A DNA stretch of 64,000 nt from Asterias amurensis (lineage: Eukaryota > Echinodermata > Asteroidea > Forcipulatida > Asteriidae), in NCBI RefSeq assembly GCF_032118995.1, contig NC_092665.1, positions 13,558,512 to 13,622,511 on the forward strand, read 5' to 3'. The translations under genes and the position numbers were made by a program. This document shows positions 36,181 to 47,945 of this stretch, one piece after another. The stretch's first letter is position 1, and the number at the start of each line of letters is the position of its first letter. A model generated the notes under the pieces. That model saw only the letters and a list, made by a program, of their open reading frames with translations, was not told the origin of the DNA and did no database searches.

Positions 36181-36757
36181 GACAATGAGCTGGGCTATTT
36201 TAACAAACTTTATTTTCTTTTGCTGAAATCATTAAAATATAATTATCCCTTTGTTCCTGTAAAAAAAAACAATAAAATGAAAAAAGGAGGCGGCATCTAA
36301 CAAGGAAGCGACCGGGGACGCTGTGCATGATTTTTTTTTTTTTTTACCTGGCCTTATGTGTTGGGGGCGAATATGAAATAAATAGTTCCGTGTGTGTGGG
36401 GGGGGGGGGGGGGGGGGGTGGGGTCTGTGGGGAAAATTGGAATTGCTTTTTCAAGCCATTTCGGAGCAGCGTTTTCGCACTATGACACTGGTTATTGTTT
36501 TTACATCAGGTTTTACTGTAGGAAAGCCCGACCGTCTAAAAATCTCCCGTTGGATTGCTGTTAAGTAATTGAAAAAGCTTTCTATTTTCAGTTCGGTTTT
36601 ATAGTGTCACAACTTAGGTATTATACGCAATATGCCACTTTTTGTTTTTGTACAGGCCTATATATATTTTTATTTTACAGTTTTATATTGACTGGCCCTT
36701 TAATGCACAAATTCTCTCATTTTTTTAGAATAGACCGTGCAAGCGACTTGAGTGAAA

Positions 36758-39700
36758 ATGGCGTCAGGGGGCAAGAAGGAGAAGGAGGATGAAGGATCGG
36801 CAGGCTCGTGGGTTACATTTGGTGCAGCACTTGCTGCAGCTGCCGTAGGCACCTATGCTGCTGTCAAGTTAGTGCAGCATGTAACAAAGGAGGACGAGCC
36901 TCCAGTGACAAGAGGATACAGTAGTGGCTACGTTGGAGGGTACAGAGTTGGACAAGATTACCAATCTTCATCTTCGAGTGATTGGTTTCCGAGTGAAGAT
37001 TCGTATAACCCTTATAGAGGATCCCAGGAACCTAAGAGGGTCCCTCAGCCGTTTGGATCAATTCCAGGTTAGAGGGGGAGTTTCGGGAAACGCAAGGGCG
37101 CTTTAGTGTATCCAAACATGCATGATATAACACTTGTAAAATATGTTGACTCATCACAGTTGCACAAAAATAATGAAAGAAAAAACGCCTTTGTTGCACA
37201 AAGTGTGTGCTTTCTTAGCCTATACGCCTCGCTTAATAGTTCTGAACAATTCTTAACCCAAAACGATGCCATATAAGAAAAAAATATGACGTCATGCATG
37301 AATTTTAAGAGGCGTTTATGAAAGCCTTCAAGCCTGAAGTTTTTAAATAATTATTTGAGTGAGAAATTACTTCTTTCTCAAAAACTACGTTACTTCAGAG
37401 GGAGCTGTTTCTCACAATGTTTTATACTGTCAACTACTCTCCATTGCTCGTTACAAAGTATACATTTTGTAATAAGCTCTTGCGTGGCTATCTGGGCCCA
37501 ATTTCATAGAGCTGCTAAGCACAAAAAATTGCTTAGCATGAAATTACCTCTTTGATAATAACAGGCTTACCAGCCAAATTTCCATTTGTTGCATGTTGCT
37601 TGTTACTGGTATTCAGCTGTTGTTTGCTTGTCCTGAAAATCACGTTGAAATTTGGTTGGTAATCCTGTTTTTATCAACTTAAGGGAGAAATTTCTTGCTA
37701 ATTAAATTTTCGTGCTTAGCAGCGCTATGAAATTGGGCCCAGTTGACTCACCTAGAGTGCGTTTTGGCGACCCCAAACCAAAGCCCAAACTGACTCACCA
37801 AGTCGGTTAGCGGTTGGTCTGAACAGCGTCGTCACCGCGCCTCAACCGAACACGCTAAAACGCTGACCAATGTTCTGGTTGGGGTCGCCAAAACGCACTC
37901 CTATGTGTTTCTCTATAAGGTTTCAATGTTGGCTGATATGTTTAGTTTTGTTCAACTTCTACCACAGAGGGCGGAAACAACTACGGGCCGGTAGAGAGAA
38001 ACCCGTCTACCCGTGGAGGTGGATTAGTCTTGGAGAAGGAAGAACCGTGGTGTTTACCTCCGGGTGAACTGGAGAATTGGTACAATGTGAACATACAACT
38101 TGGGACGGAAGAATTTAAATCTGCCTGCTCATCAGCAATCGACAATGTGGTCAGACACATTCACTTGAATTGCTCCTCTAAGATTCTCGACTTCGATGTT
38201 GATAAAGTCGTCAAGGTAATGTAAGCTTAAACTTGTATGATAGTGGACTATACATGTAGTATGTTTCTAGAGAGATTTGGGTAGCACCATGTTGATATCT
38301 CTTTTGAGTATGTGTCTTGTTCAGCTATCACCACAGTTTGTAGTTTGGATATCCGAGTTCATGTGATCAGATGTTTTTGTGTCATTCGCAGGGTGGATCG
38401 CTCGGAAAAGGCACTATGGTAAAAGATCTATCGGACGTGGATCTGGTTGCGTTTGTCAACAGACCATACCTAAAACCCATCGCGGAGATTGGAAAAGAAG
38501 AGTATAAGAAAACTCTGTCAAAAATCATTTCTAACATAAAGTCAACTTTGGAAGGTGCCCTGAACGTCCAAAACGTACAATTCAATCAATACTTGGTGAG
38601 TTTCAAGATGCAAGTCGAGAATCGATGTATAGACGTCGACCTCCTTCCTACAACAGACAATGCTAAATATTATTCCTGTAAGTACTAATTTATGATTTAT
38701 TTATTTCTTTATTTATTTCTTCTTATACCCTGGGGAAACCTCTCAGTGAAACACTGTTAAAGTTTGAAACTACTAATATAAAAAACATTTATAATAACAT
38801 ATTGATTAAGATCGATATTTAAAATAGAAAAACGGCCACAATTAAATAAAGATTACGGATATACGACAACAGCAAAAGATCTTTACAACAAGCAAAATAT
38901 ACAAAGTTTAAAAATCTGCTCCAGCCAGGAAAAAAACCATATGACATTAAAATTCAAATTTTTGTATTGTACTTTAAAACTTGCTACAGTGCATGGCAAG
39001 GGATTTTTAAGTGTAAGGGGGAGTTGTGAGCTGACCCCACGAGCAGCAAATTTTCCTTTTTCAAGATCACCAAAGCACACAAATTAACTTCTGCACCCTG
39101 ATAATATCACGATCAAGTTAAATACACGACCAAGTGTTTAAAGACAGTAGACACTATTGGTAATTGTCAAAGACTAGTCTTCACACTTGGTGTATCTCAA
39201 CATATGCATACAATACCAAACCTGTAAAAATTTGAGCTCAATCGGTCGTCGAAGTTGCGAGATAATAATGGAAGAAGAGAAAAACACCCTTGTCACACGA
39301 AGTTGTGTTCGTTTAGATGGTTGATTTCGAGACCTCAAATTCTAAATCTGAGGTCTTGAAATCAAATTCGTGGAAAAATACTTCTTTCTCGAAAACTACG
39401 TCATTTCAGAGGGAGCCAATTCTCACACCATTTTATACTATCAACAGCTCTCCTTTGCTTGTTGCAAGTAAAGCTTTTATGCTAATAATAATTATTATTT
39501 TGAGTAATTACCAATAGTGTCCACTGCAGTGCCTTTAACTGGAAACTCCAAGGTCAGATTAATTTTACCAAACATTTTCAGAGGAACTGTTGATTCATTC
39601 CTGACGTTTTCTGAATTTGAATTTATAGCATGGCGTCTTTGGTTTCCAACAACCATGGGTCTCTCTAGTTAAAGGCAGTATACACTATTGGTAATTACTC

Positions 39701-42700
39701 AAAATAATTATTGGCATTAAATCTTTCTTGGTAACGAGTAATGGGGAGCTGTTGATAGTATAAAACATTTTGAGAAACGGCTCCCTCTGAAGTATAGTTT
39801 TAGAGAAAGAAGTAACTTTCCACGGATTTGATTTCGAGACCTCAGATTTAGAATTTGAGGTCTCGAAATCAAGCATATGAAAGCACACAACCTGGTGTGA
39901 CAGGGATGTTTTTTCTTTCACTATTATCTCGCAACTTTGAAGACCGGTTGAGCTCAAATTTTCACAGGTTTGTTATTTCATGCATATGTTGAGATACACC
40001 AAGTGAGGAGACTGGCCTTTGACAATTACCAATAGTGTCCACTGTCTTTTAAGGGAAGAAGTTTTCCTCAAAAGGCAAAAGGGCAAATAAATAATTTTGC
40101 ACTGAAATGGTTTGCATTTTACACCATATTAACTTGAGGTTAGGGATTGTTTAAAAATTCGAACTCACTTGACTATAATGAAAAGACAGTACAACACAAA
40201 AAAAGAACTTGAACATGAAGGTCCACTTATACAATATAATTTAGTCCATTTATTGTCTGCAGTTTGAGCAAATTCATGCTCTCATATTCAATAAAACCGG
40301 ACGTCGTAATAAAAACGTGTTTTTCTCTTTCAGCTGATGACGACATGTTCCGGTCTATGCTACAAGTCGGTAATGGAACAAGAGGATTTTATTCTGCATC
40401 ATTCGTTCAGCGTCAGGTGCAGTTTGTTAAGGGACAACCCGGCTACGTGAAGGAGTTGATACGGATGGTGAAGTATTGGGCGTCTAGATTCCTCCCTGAG
40501 TATCTCCAGAAGTCCTACCCTCTGGAGTTGATCACCATCTACCTGTGGGAGAAGGCAGGGAAGCCCGGACGCCGACTGAGCAAAGCCCAAGGTTTGAGGA
40601 GCGTCTTGGAGGTTCTGACCAATCTGGACGAGCTGTGTACCTCTTGGCAGGACAAGCACATCGATGAGGATCTCTCTGAAGATAATATCATCAAGAAAGA
40701 CAAAATGAAAAGGTGAACTAATGAGTTGTGCGTAATATGAAGGACAAACTTTACACAATAATGGCCTTAGGCATCGTTTACATGCAACCCGGATCTACCA
40801 ACTTCACTGTGTGAGCAAAATGAACACTAATTATTAAGCAGGACTTTTTTTTGTTTTAAAGGCACCGGACACCTTTGGTAGTTGTCAAAAACAGTAACTC
40901 ACCTGGTGTATCCCAACAGATGCTTAAAACAACAAATCTCTGTGAAAATTAATGTTTTCATCGAAGTTTCAAGAGAGCAACGAAAGAAAAAACACCATTT
41001 TGGTTGCACAAAATGTTTGTTCTTTTTAGATGCCCAATAAAAGGCTGTAGGCCTGAAGTCTTTTACATTTTGAGTGAGAATTGCCCCTTTCTTTTAAGAA
41101 AAGGAGCCATTTCCCACAATGTTTTATATAGGTTTTCTCGGTCAATTTCGGCAAATGAGCAGCCAATTTAACCACCAAGCTATTCTATTTCGCGCGAAAT
41201 CGAATACTACTGAATAGGGTCATTCGATTTCGTTTTATGATTAGTCAAATGTAATGTAACGTCATTCGATTTAACAAAATATTCATTCAATTGACCAATT
41301 CATCAAGAAAGCATCATTTAAATTCGCAGACGCTTCTTGAGGCGTGTGTGTCACGAAAAAGAATGATGATACGCTAAATTGAACAAAGTGCTAAAGGAAT
41401 TTGACTTGACTCAAAACGAAATTGAATGACTGAATTCTGAATTTGAAACGCAGTAACAACTGAAGAGGCAAAACAGCTTTAATTCGAACGCACGAAAATG
41501 AAATTGACTGCTCATTTGCCGAATTTGACAGAGAAAACCTATACTATCAGCAGCTCTCCATTGTTTGTTCCCGAAGAAACATTCACTGATGAACCTACGA
41601 CCTCCGTTTTACCGTGCAGGCGCTCTACCAACTGAGCTATCTTTATATATAGCTCAGTTGGTAAAAAACTCAGTTGAAAGAGCGCATGCTAGCCCTATGT
41701 TGGTGGCCTTCCTATTAGTCAATCTTGGTTTGGATTGCTAATCAGAAGAAACAAAGTCGCGCACTTCAATCTCAAAGTACATGCGAGACTCGCTATTTTT
41801 AAAAATAGTTGATACACCCATAATTTTATGTTGCTTTACACTTCTATTCCTGCTTCTTCACCAGACCAATCGTTTTGGACCCGGCCAACCCCACGAACAA
41901 CGTTTGCTACATGTACCAGTGGAATGACACCAATAAGCAGGTAAGCAAGAGGCATAAATCACTACAAGTCTAAAATGTAGGGATACCAAGTGCGCCCTCT
42001 ATATTTCTGAAAACTTTAAGTAAGCATTAATATTATTTACTAATAAAAGGTTAAGCTTTTGTCCGCAACATTTGGAACAGCTTCCTCTTCATTTTAGTGT
42101 GAGCAAGATCTAGAGCCAGCACATTATTATCGATGGGTAATTAATTATCTCTTTTTTATATAGTGTGCATGGCTCTGGCCATAAATTATATTTGGAGGGA
42201 AAATGTCATAAAGCTCTCTGTGAATATTGTGTGGTTAAAATAAGCCATCTTTTAACCAGAGAAAAATTGTAACTTGGAGGGCTAGTTGAATCAGGTATTG
42301 TAAACCTGTGCCGTGTTGACATGTCGCCCTTTTAATGTGCTACTGTTATTTTAGTATTCGTATTGTGTGCTATTGATTGATGGATTAAACACTAATTCAA
42401 GTGCAGGAGTTAATGCTTTTGTATTCAGTGTGCGCCTCTACTTAAACAGCAGGTTATTAGCATTATATTTTTGAAATGTATATAATTTTGGAATTCAAAG
42501 CTGCACTTAATAGGCACTGGACACGTTTATTCTTTATTTTATTGGAAAAATTACATCTTTCTCAAAAACTATGTTACTTCAGAGGAGCCGTTTCTCACAA
42601 TGTTAAAGGCAGTGGACACTATTGGTAATTGTAAAAGACTAGCCTTCACAGTTGGTTTATCTTAACATATGCATAAAAAAACAAACCTGTAAGAATTTGA

Positions 42701-43170
42701 GCTCAATCGGTCATCGAAGTTGCGAGATAACAATGAAAGAAAAAAAAACACCCTTGTCACACGAAGTTGTGTGCGTTTAGAAATCAAATTCGTGGAAAAC
42801 TACTTCTTTCTCGAAAACTACGTTACTTCAGAGGGAGCCGTTTCTCACAATGTTTTATACCATCAACCTCTCCCCATTACTCGTCACCAAGAAAGGTTTT
42901 ATGCTAATAATTATTTTGAGTAATTACCAATAGTGTCCACTGCCTTTAATACTATCAACAGCTCGTCATTGCTCGTTACCAAGTATGTTTTTATGTAAAC
43001 AACTATTTCTTAGTAATTGCCAATAAGTGTACAGTGCCTTGGACTGACAGCGCACCAGGGGTTAGTGTGTGAAACTCATGCAGCCTTTTTCAACCATGCA
43101 GGTATTAGCCGAAGCTGCTGAAAGAACCCTCAAGACCACCCTGCTCAGTGACGTCACTGCGTGGCCATAA
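36758..43170 (+). CDS. OAS-like: OAS unit C: 2'-5'-oligoadenylate synthase with N-terminal hydrophobic leader
   Basis: Exons are 36758..37067, 37968..38215, 38392..38677, 40334..40712, 41865..41940 and 43102..43170, about 455 aa. Junction phases are 1, 0, 1, 2, 0. Exon 1 starts MASGGKKEKEDEG and has a 26-residue small and hydrophobic helix (about residues 17-42, with GAALAAAAVGTYAAVKLVQ), then a Ser/Tyr/Gly-rich linker. It joins exon 2 through a GAG codon. Without splicing it would stop at once (ggt tag), which supports the splice. The OAS core is complete: GGSLGKGTMVKDLSDVDLV, third Asp in IDVDLLPTTDN, LIRMVKYW, YPLELITIYLWEKAG and RPIVLDPANPTNNV. The leader predicts a membrane-anchored enzyme. 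Vertebrate OAS1 p46 reaches membranes by prenylation instead, and no CaaX box is seen here. Upstream lies a kB promoter with a non-coding exon. Confidence 0.88.
37108..37470. repeat. Partial TTAA family 1 element (intron of unit C)
   Basis: Internal landmarks are present (tttctcaaaaactacgttac, agctgtttctcacaatgttt), but both terminal repeats are eroded. Confidence 0.55.
37494..37740. repeat. Fold-back element with GGGCCCAATTTCATAGAGC ends
   Basis: The ends are inverted copies (gggcccaatttcatagagc / gcgctatgaaattgggccc). 247 bp and the best-preserved copy of the family. Confidence 0.8.
37755..37900. repeat. Palindromic MITE with GAGTGCGTTTTGGCGACCCC ends
   Basis: A 146-bp element with near-perfect 20-bp ends. 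A degraded relative lies at about 27760-27900. It ends 67 bp before exon 2 of unit C. Confidence 0.75.
39138..39538. repeat. TTAA family 1 element (intron of unit C)
   Basis: TTAA-flanked, 401 bp, with standard ends and centre and a short duplication (cagtg) near the right end. Confidence 0.85.
39669..40052. repeat. TTAA family 1 element (intron of unit C)
   Basis: TTAA-flanked, 384 bp, in opposite orientation to the copy 130 bp to its left. The pair could form a large hairpin in the transcript. Confidence 0.85.
40856..41582. repeat. Family 1-related element interrupted by a 417-bp fold-back element
   Basis: The outer copy begins ttaaaggcaccggacacctt and is a diverged subfamily. At 41127-41543 lies an insert with inverted ends tataggttttctcggtcaat and its inverse, and inner arms cggcaaatgagcag. 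The outer sequence resumes with actatcagcagctctccatt. Confidence 0.65.
41585..41720. repeat. tRNA-like SINE fragments in inverted arrangement
   Basis: 41585-41640 on the minus strand reads tagctcagttggtagagcg followed by ggaggtcgtaggttc, which are tRNA box A- and box B-like. From 41645 on the plus strand a second tatagctcagttggta follows. They are too degraded and incomplete to be functional tRNA genes. Confidence 0.5.
42505..43045. repeat. Family 1 copy carrying a nested family 1 copy
   Basis: The inner copy at 42603-42949 has TTAA on both sides and intact ends. The outer copy is recognisable as flanks ending in ctcacaatgt and resuming with tactatcaacagctcgtcat. The insertion point falls in the family's own conserved acaatgttttatac segment. 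Confidence 0.7.
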
Positions 43171-43249
43171 TTAACTGAGAGAGAACAGAGCGCCCTCAAT
43201 CGAAGCAATGATCGCCATGTTCAGTAACATCTGATCTTTAGGCTGAGCC

Positions 43250-43440
43250 CAATTTCATAAAGCCTGTAAGAACACAAACTTGCTAAGCACAGAATAGTTT
43301 TGCTTATAGGTTACTAGCCCAAATTACATTTGGCTTGCATGGTAGTGACTGGTGCCCTCCTTAATGTTTGCTTCGCAAAGAAATTTGTCATTGGCAGTAT
43401 TTTCTGCTTTTAATAACAGCTTGATGAAATTGGGCCCTGG
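43250..43440. repeat. Fold-back element, GGGCCCAATTTCATA family
   Basis: Ends gagcccaatttcataaagcc and gcttgatgaaattgggccc, 191 bp, just after the stop of unit C. Confidence 0.65.
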
Positions 43441-43775
43441 TCCCTTGTCTTTATCCGCAAGGATAATAAGAAAGATACTGGTTTTACAGAACCTGTGATT
43501 TTATTACATAAAATGTGCAGTGACGTAAGCTTTCCATATCTGCGTTTTGATTGGTCCGATGTGATGTTTGACAGCTGCACTTCGGTAGTTTGCGCAAGCG
43601 GCGTGCACTATGTATAGCATGACTGCATGCGTATCTCCATGTGAAATCAATGTAGATGAAAGGTGATTATTAATGGGGATGATTTAGGCTAATTGCAGAT
43701 CTCTGGTGCAGTGTATATGTAACTCACGAGCCTCAAAGTTTGACGTCGATGTTCATGCTAATCCTCGTGGTTGCT
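43437..43775. repeat. Duplicated spacer block 3
   Basis: Shares tgtctttatccgcaaggata, gtgcagtgacgtaagctttcc and tttgacgtcgatgttcatg with the blocks downstream of unit B. The CRE is damaged here (TGACGTCG). Confidence 0.55.
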
Positions 43776-44545
43776 CTACACTTTTGATAGTGTGTCAATC
43801 TTGAGCCAAGCAAACGAATACTTTATAAGTCCACATTTTTCATGTACTAAATCATAGATCAATACTGCATGCAAAGGCTTTGTATAAGGATTATTAAAAA
43901 GTCCAACACTGTGTTTAAAGGGAATCGGTAGAGAGAAAATGTACAAACAATGTAGTAGGCTATACACGGTAATTCCTCACCGTAGGATTTGATTTAGGGG
44001 CATTCCTTGTCACTAGTCTCCAAATTGTGGGTGTGGCATGTTTATTCATTCAGACAGATTGTTTGATTGCGGGGGGTGGGGGGGGGGGGGGGGAAGCATT
44101 GCCCTATCCTATGAAAAAAATTACGGCTTATCACACAAACATGAAAAGAAAAACCAATGTTGCCCCCCCCCCCGCAAAATATGTTGGATTTCAGCTCAGG
44201 AGGCTAAGATTTTTCAGTATTATTAATTTTGAGTTTAAAATAAGTATTCTGAGGCCCTAATTGGTTGTTGTTGGAACCTTAGTGTGATGCACCCTCAGCC
44301 TTTCACCGATAAGGACTACGTGTTGTTCTTCAAAGTCGACGGACATTATTGCCACAAGCTAACCGTTAAACTTCATGTACACTGGGGTTAAAAAATCTAT
44401 ACAAGTATGCCTGTGCCCAAGGGAAATATTATGTTCGCCGTAGATTCTGTCCCCCATTCGGGCAAATAAGGCTGAGTTAGGGCGGTGTTTCTTGACCCGA
44501 GCGTCCTATTCGCATACCCGAACTATGAGAACACGACCCGAGAAC
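43776..44545. other. Intergenic, G- and C-runs, nothing recognised
   Basis: Poly-G at about 44071-44092 and poly-C at about 44164-44173. No exon signal. Confidence 0.35.
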
Positions 44546-44792
44546 AGGGCCCAATTTCATAGAGCTGCTGAGCACAAAAATTTGCTAACCACGAAATTTC
44601 TTCCTTGATAAAAACAAGATTACCAATCAAAATTTCCACGTGATTTTCAGGATAAGCAAACAACAGCTAAGTACCAGTAACAAGCAATATGCAACAAATG
44701 CATATTTGGTTGGTAATCCTGTTTTTTTCAAGGAAGAAATTTCATGCTTAGCAAATTTGTGTGCTGAGCAGCGCTATGAAATATTGGGCCCT
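44546..44792. repeat. Fold-back element, GGGCCCAATTTCATA family
   Basis: Inverted ends gggcccaatttcatagagct / agcgctatgaaatattgggccc, about 247 bp. An open frame overlapping it is not coding. Confidence 0.75.
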
Positions 44793-45585
44793 GTACACTC
44801 GGAACAGGATCACACACCACCTTTCAGCAGGGATCAGTTCGAGAATTTGCGTGGACCGAGTATTTGCGATAAGGTCTATGTCGCTGTATCTGGAGACAGA
44901 ATCTCCTTTCAAAAAGAAATAGTACAATAAAATAATTCGCATGGTTGGTAGGCATGGGCATGGGCATGTGCAGGGTAACTTAATCTTGTTGAGTTAAGTT
45001 AAATTAGTACTTATTATTAATGGTTTAACATCAAAATTTGTGTTTACCCCTCAAGAGCTTCGTATGGGGTAGTATGTTCCAAAGAGACGGGCAATAGACA
45101 AATAAAAAAGTATTTAATTTCCTCAAAAGAGTATTTCGTTCACTTGAAATATTCATGTCCTCAAAATCTATTTCAAATACGAACTAGTGCACTGTTGATC
45201 CTCCTACACCCAAACCCCTTCTCCATGTCATACCCAGTCCCCTTAGATTGAACAAAAAACCCAGTCTTGTTGGGTGAAAGGGGGACTTGGATAAAAATCA
45301 TCGGTGTTTGCGAGAAACTCGCATCCATAAGGTTATCGCGATTTAGAAACGCAATGCATTGTGGGAAGGAATATGGGGCGGTTTCTATGCAGTTTCTACG
45401 ACTCGCGCACGGAACGAGAGGTTTCGCGTGACGTCACAATCGTCAGTTTTTGACACCCGCCGCCATGTTGAGTACTATTATCAGCTGGCCTGTATTTAAC
45501 GTAACGCATAATCACGGTAAAAATGTAAATGTAAATCGTAAGTCCACGTCCATACAAAATAAATAATGTTTCGCCCACTTACTCA

Positions 45586-46180
45586 CTACTAGCGCAGCAG
45601 AACAGCTTATTCATGCTTTCATCACTAGTAGGCTTGACTTCTGCAATAGTCTCCTGGCCGGGCTTCCTAAAAACACACTTCATCGCCTACAATCTGTCCA
45701 AAATGCTGCAGCAAGATTACTGACCGGTACCAAAATATCCTCACACATTTCTCCTATTTTACACAATCTCCACTGGTTACCCATTCATTCCAGAATCCAA
45801 TACAAGATCATCCTTCTGACATTCAAGGCTCTCCATGGACTATCCCCTACCTACGTACAGAACATGATTCGGCCCCGTAGTGCCAGGCCGGGTCTGAGGT
45901 CATCTGGCAGCATGCTATATGTTCCTCTGACCCGTTTATCCAGCTATGGGGACAGGGCATTCAGTAACATTTCACCACGCCTCTGGAACTCTGCCTCAAC
46001 ATCTCAAGGACACACATGACATCTCTCGATTCCAACATTCTCTCAAAACCCATCTCTTCAGATTAGCCTTTGCAGATATTGAGTGAAGTTTTCTTCTTGT
46101 TCTTTGACCAGCGCCTTTGAATGTTCCACAGATTTAGTGCGCTTTATAAATGCTGTATTATTATTATTATTATTATTAAG
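45586..46180 (+). mobile_element. 5'-truncated LINE, CR1/L2 group, 3' end
   Basis: An open frame from about 45589 to 46017 encodes a reverse-transcriptase C-terminal region with FITSRLDFCNSLLAGLP, QNAAARLLTG, ILHNLHWLPIHSRIQYKI and LLTFKALHGLSPTYV. It ends TRLSSYGDRAFSNISPRLWN. These are the hallmarks of CR1/L2-type LINEs. A stop ends the frame, and the copy closes with gcgctttataaatgctg followed by (ATT)n at about 46158-46178. Dead fragment upstream of the unit D promoter. Confidence 0.8.
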
Positions 46181-46779
46181 TGCGGCCTCGAGAGTTAAAC
46201 TGCAAAGTTTGTTTACTTTCACGAGCAAATTTTTCCTCGATGGGATATGTGCAGCTTTACCGCCGTCACCCATCCAATTTGATTGTATAGTGCATCAATG
46301 GACTTAAATGCGCTCAGAGTACCGGTATTTAATAATATCTGGCTACGACACTGCTGAGAAAAGTTCAATGTTTGGAACTCAGTCGGCAGGTTTGAATTCA
46401 TATGGATCTTTGTTGTTTTAACAATTGTTGTTTTAACGAATTAAAATCCGTTAGTATTTCCTCACAGTATCGACAGGCGTTGACTTGCTTTCTCCGGAGT
46501 TAATAGTATGTGCTTGATGTAATTCATTGTTTTACCAAATTGAATACTGAAAGAAAACCTTCACCAAATATTTGTCTATTGGAGAAAAAACAACTTTCTC
46601 GGTTACATTACAAACGTGCGTCTGCTGTTTGCGAGCAGACAACGCGTTACCAACAGAAATAGTACTCAACATGGCCGACGGCGCGCACAACGAACTTTTT
46701 GCGGGGTCACGCAACCTCTCTATACCTTTGTGTGGGTTCAACAGCGCCCTCTCTTGATATTTTGCTATTCGCGATAAAC

Positions 46780-47054
46780 CTCATGACGTTTAAGAGAAGG
46801 TGAAAGAGCAGCTTGTGCGATTTCTCATCGGGGAATTCCCTATTAGCTCATTCGGCTGAGCAATACTTCCCTTTGCCTGGTAAGCAGTATGTAAAAATGC
46901 AGCGAACACCAGTGAAAAACGAATGGGGTTTGACGTGGTAGGACATAAGACTAGACTGCAGTGTTCTCAACTGTGCCTTTTGAAGAACACGTACAGCAGC
47001 TGCAATTTTTGTCAAAGGATGTTCAAGAGAGGATACGTCAATCTCGTATCTTGA
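46780..47054 (+). promoter_or_regulatory. Promoter and non-coding first exon of OAS unit D, NF-kB site
   Basis: GGGGAATTCCC at 46830-46840 is preceded by gcttgtgcgatttctcatc, nearly the same as gcatgtgcgatttctcagt before unit E. The first exon ends ttga|gtaagt at 47054. It shares ttcaagagagg- and gtaagttggaaagttaa-like stretches with unit E. The likely acceptor is gtccacag at 51254-51255, 15 nt before the start codon. Confidence 0.6.
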
Positions 47055-47232
47055 GTAAGTTGGAAAGTTAAGATTATCGATATTTTTAGTAAATAATTAA
47101 GTAAATAAATAAACCAGATAGAGGCATACTGTGTGAAATCATGGATGATTGTATATTATTATTGTATCATCCATACCTAGCCATATGGGACTCTTTCTCT
47201 GTACATACAGAGTCCTAAACTATCTATGGCCC

Positions 47233-47757
47233 GTTTCTGGGGCGGAAAATTTTCAAAGCTTCATAACTCAAATCTTGCCTTCAACAAGCCACTCATTTCA
47301 AAAGATTCACATTCCATGGCGGCATACATTTTTCCGCGGTGGGTTTTGGTCGTCATAATATTCTTCACAAATAATCACGTAATTTTCGTGAAATAATGCA
47401 GCTCCCAACGTTGAAAAATTCCCGTTTTGATCGTTTTCGCACGTTGTTTTGCTGCCGTGCGTACGCGTATACATTCGCGTGCAAGACGCAATATGCAAGA
47501 CGCATGAATTCTTGGTCACCGTATCTTGATTGCACAGTTTTAACACGCAAACGCAACGCAAGATTTGCGCGTCGTGCGTCTTGCGTACACGTACGGCAGA
47601 CTGAGAATACGACCAAAAATGGGAATTTCTTAACGTTGGGAGCTGCATTATTTTATGAAAAATATATGCTGCCATGGAATGTGAATCTGTTGAAATTACT
47701 GGCTTCTTGCAGGTAAGACTTGAGTTGAAGCTTTGAAAATTGTCCGCCTCAGAAACA
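47233..47757. repeat. 525-bp fold-back element (intron 1 of unit D)
   Basis: Ends gtttctggggcggaaaattt and its inverse enclose long inverted arms. The arms include ttccatggcggcatacat-like and gcagctcccaacgttga segments. Confidence 0.7.
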
Positions 47758-47945
47758 ATACGAAAGTATAAGGCCGCCATGGCTACGTCCATATCATGCT
47801 ACATACATGTAGAAATGTTAAGCTAGACCGATCATTGCTCTATCGACGGGGCCACACCCTAAGCTGGTTGGAACATCTGGCTATGCGCTATACAATTACA
47901 AACAATGCCATTGTGTATACATTATATTATGCGGGGTATATTGTT

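Larger units (their letters stand above)
35213..36356. repeat. MITE with TAGGCCGAGTAAAAAAA ends, split by two family 1 insertions
   Basis: The ends match the solo copy at 23961-24334. Two family 1 elements (35326-35722 and 35811-36180) lie inside it, so it is older than both. Confidence 0.65.

Noticed and set aside
41585-41720. tRNA gene
   Set aside because: Box A and B-like segments are present but no acceptor stem pairs and the copies are broken; treated as SINE remains.
44640-44930. 96-codon frame
   Set aside because: Half of it lies in a GGGCCCAATTTCATA fold-back repeat.
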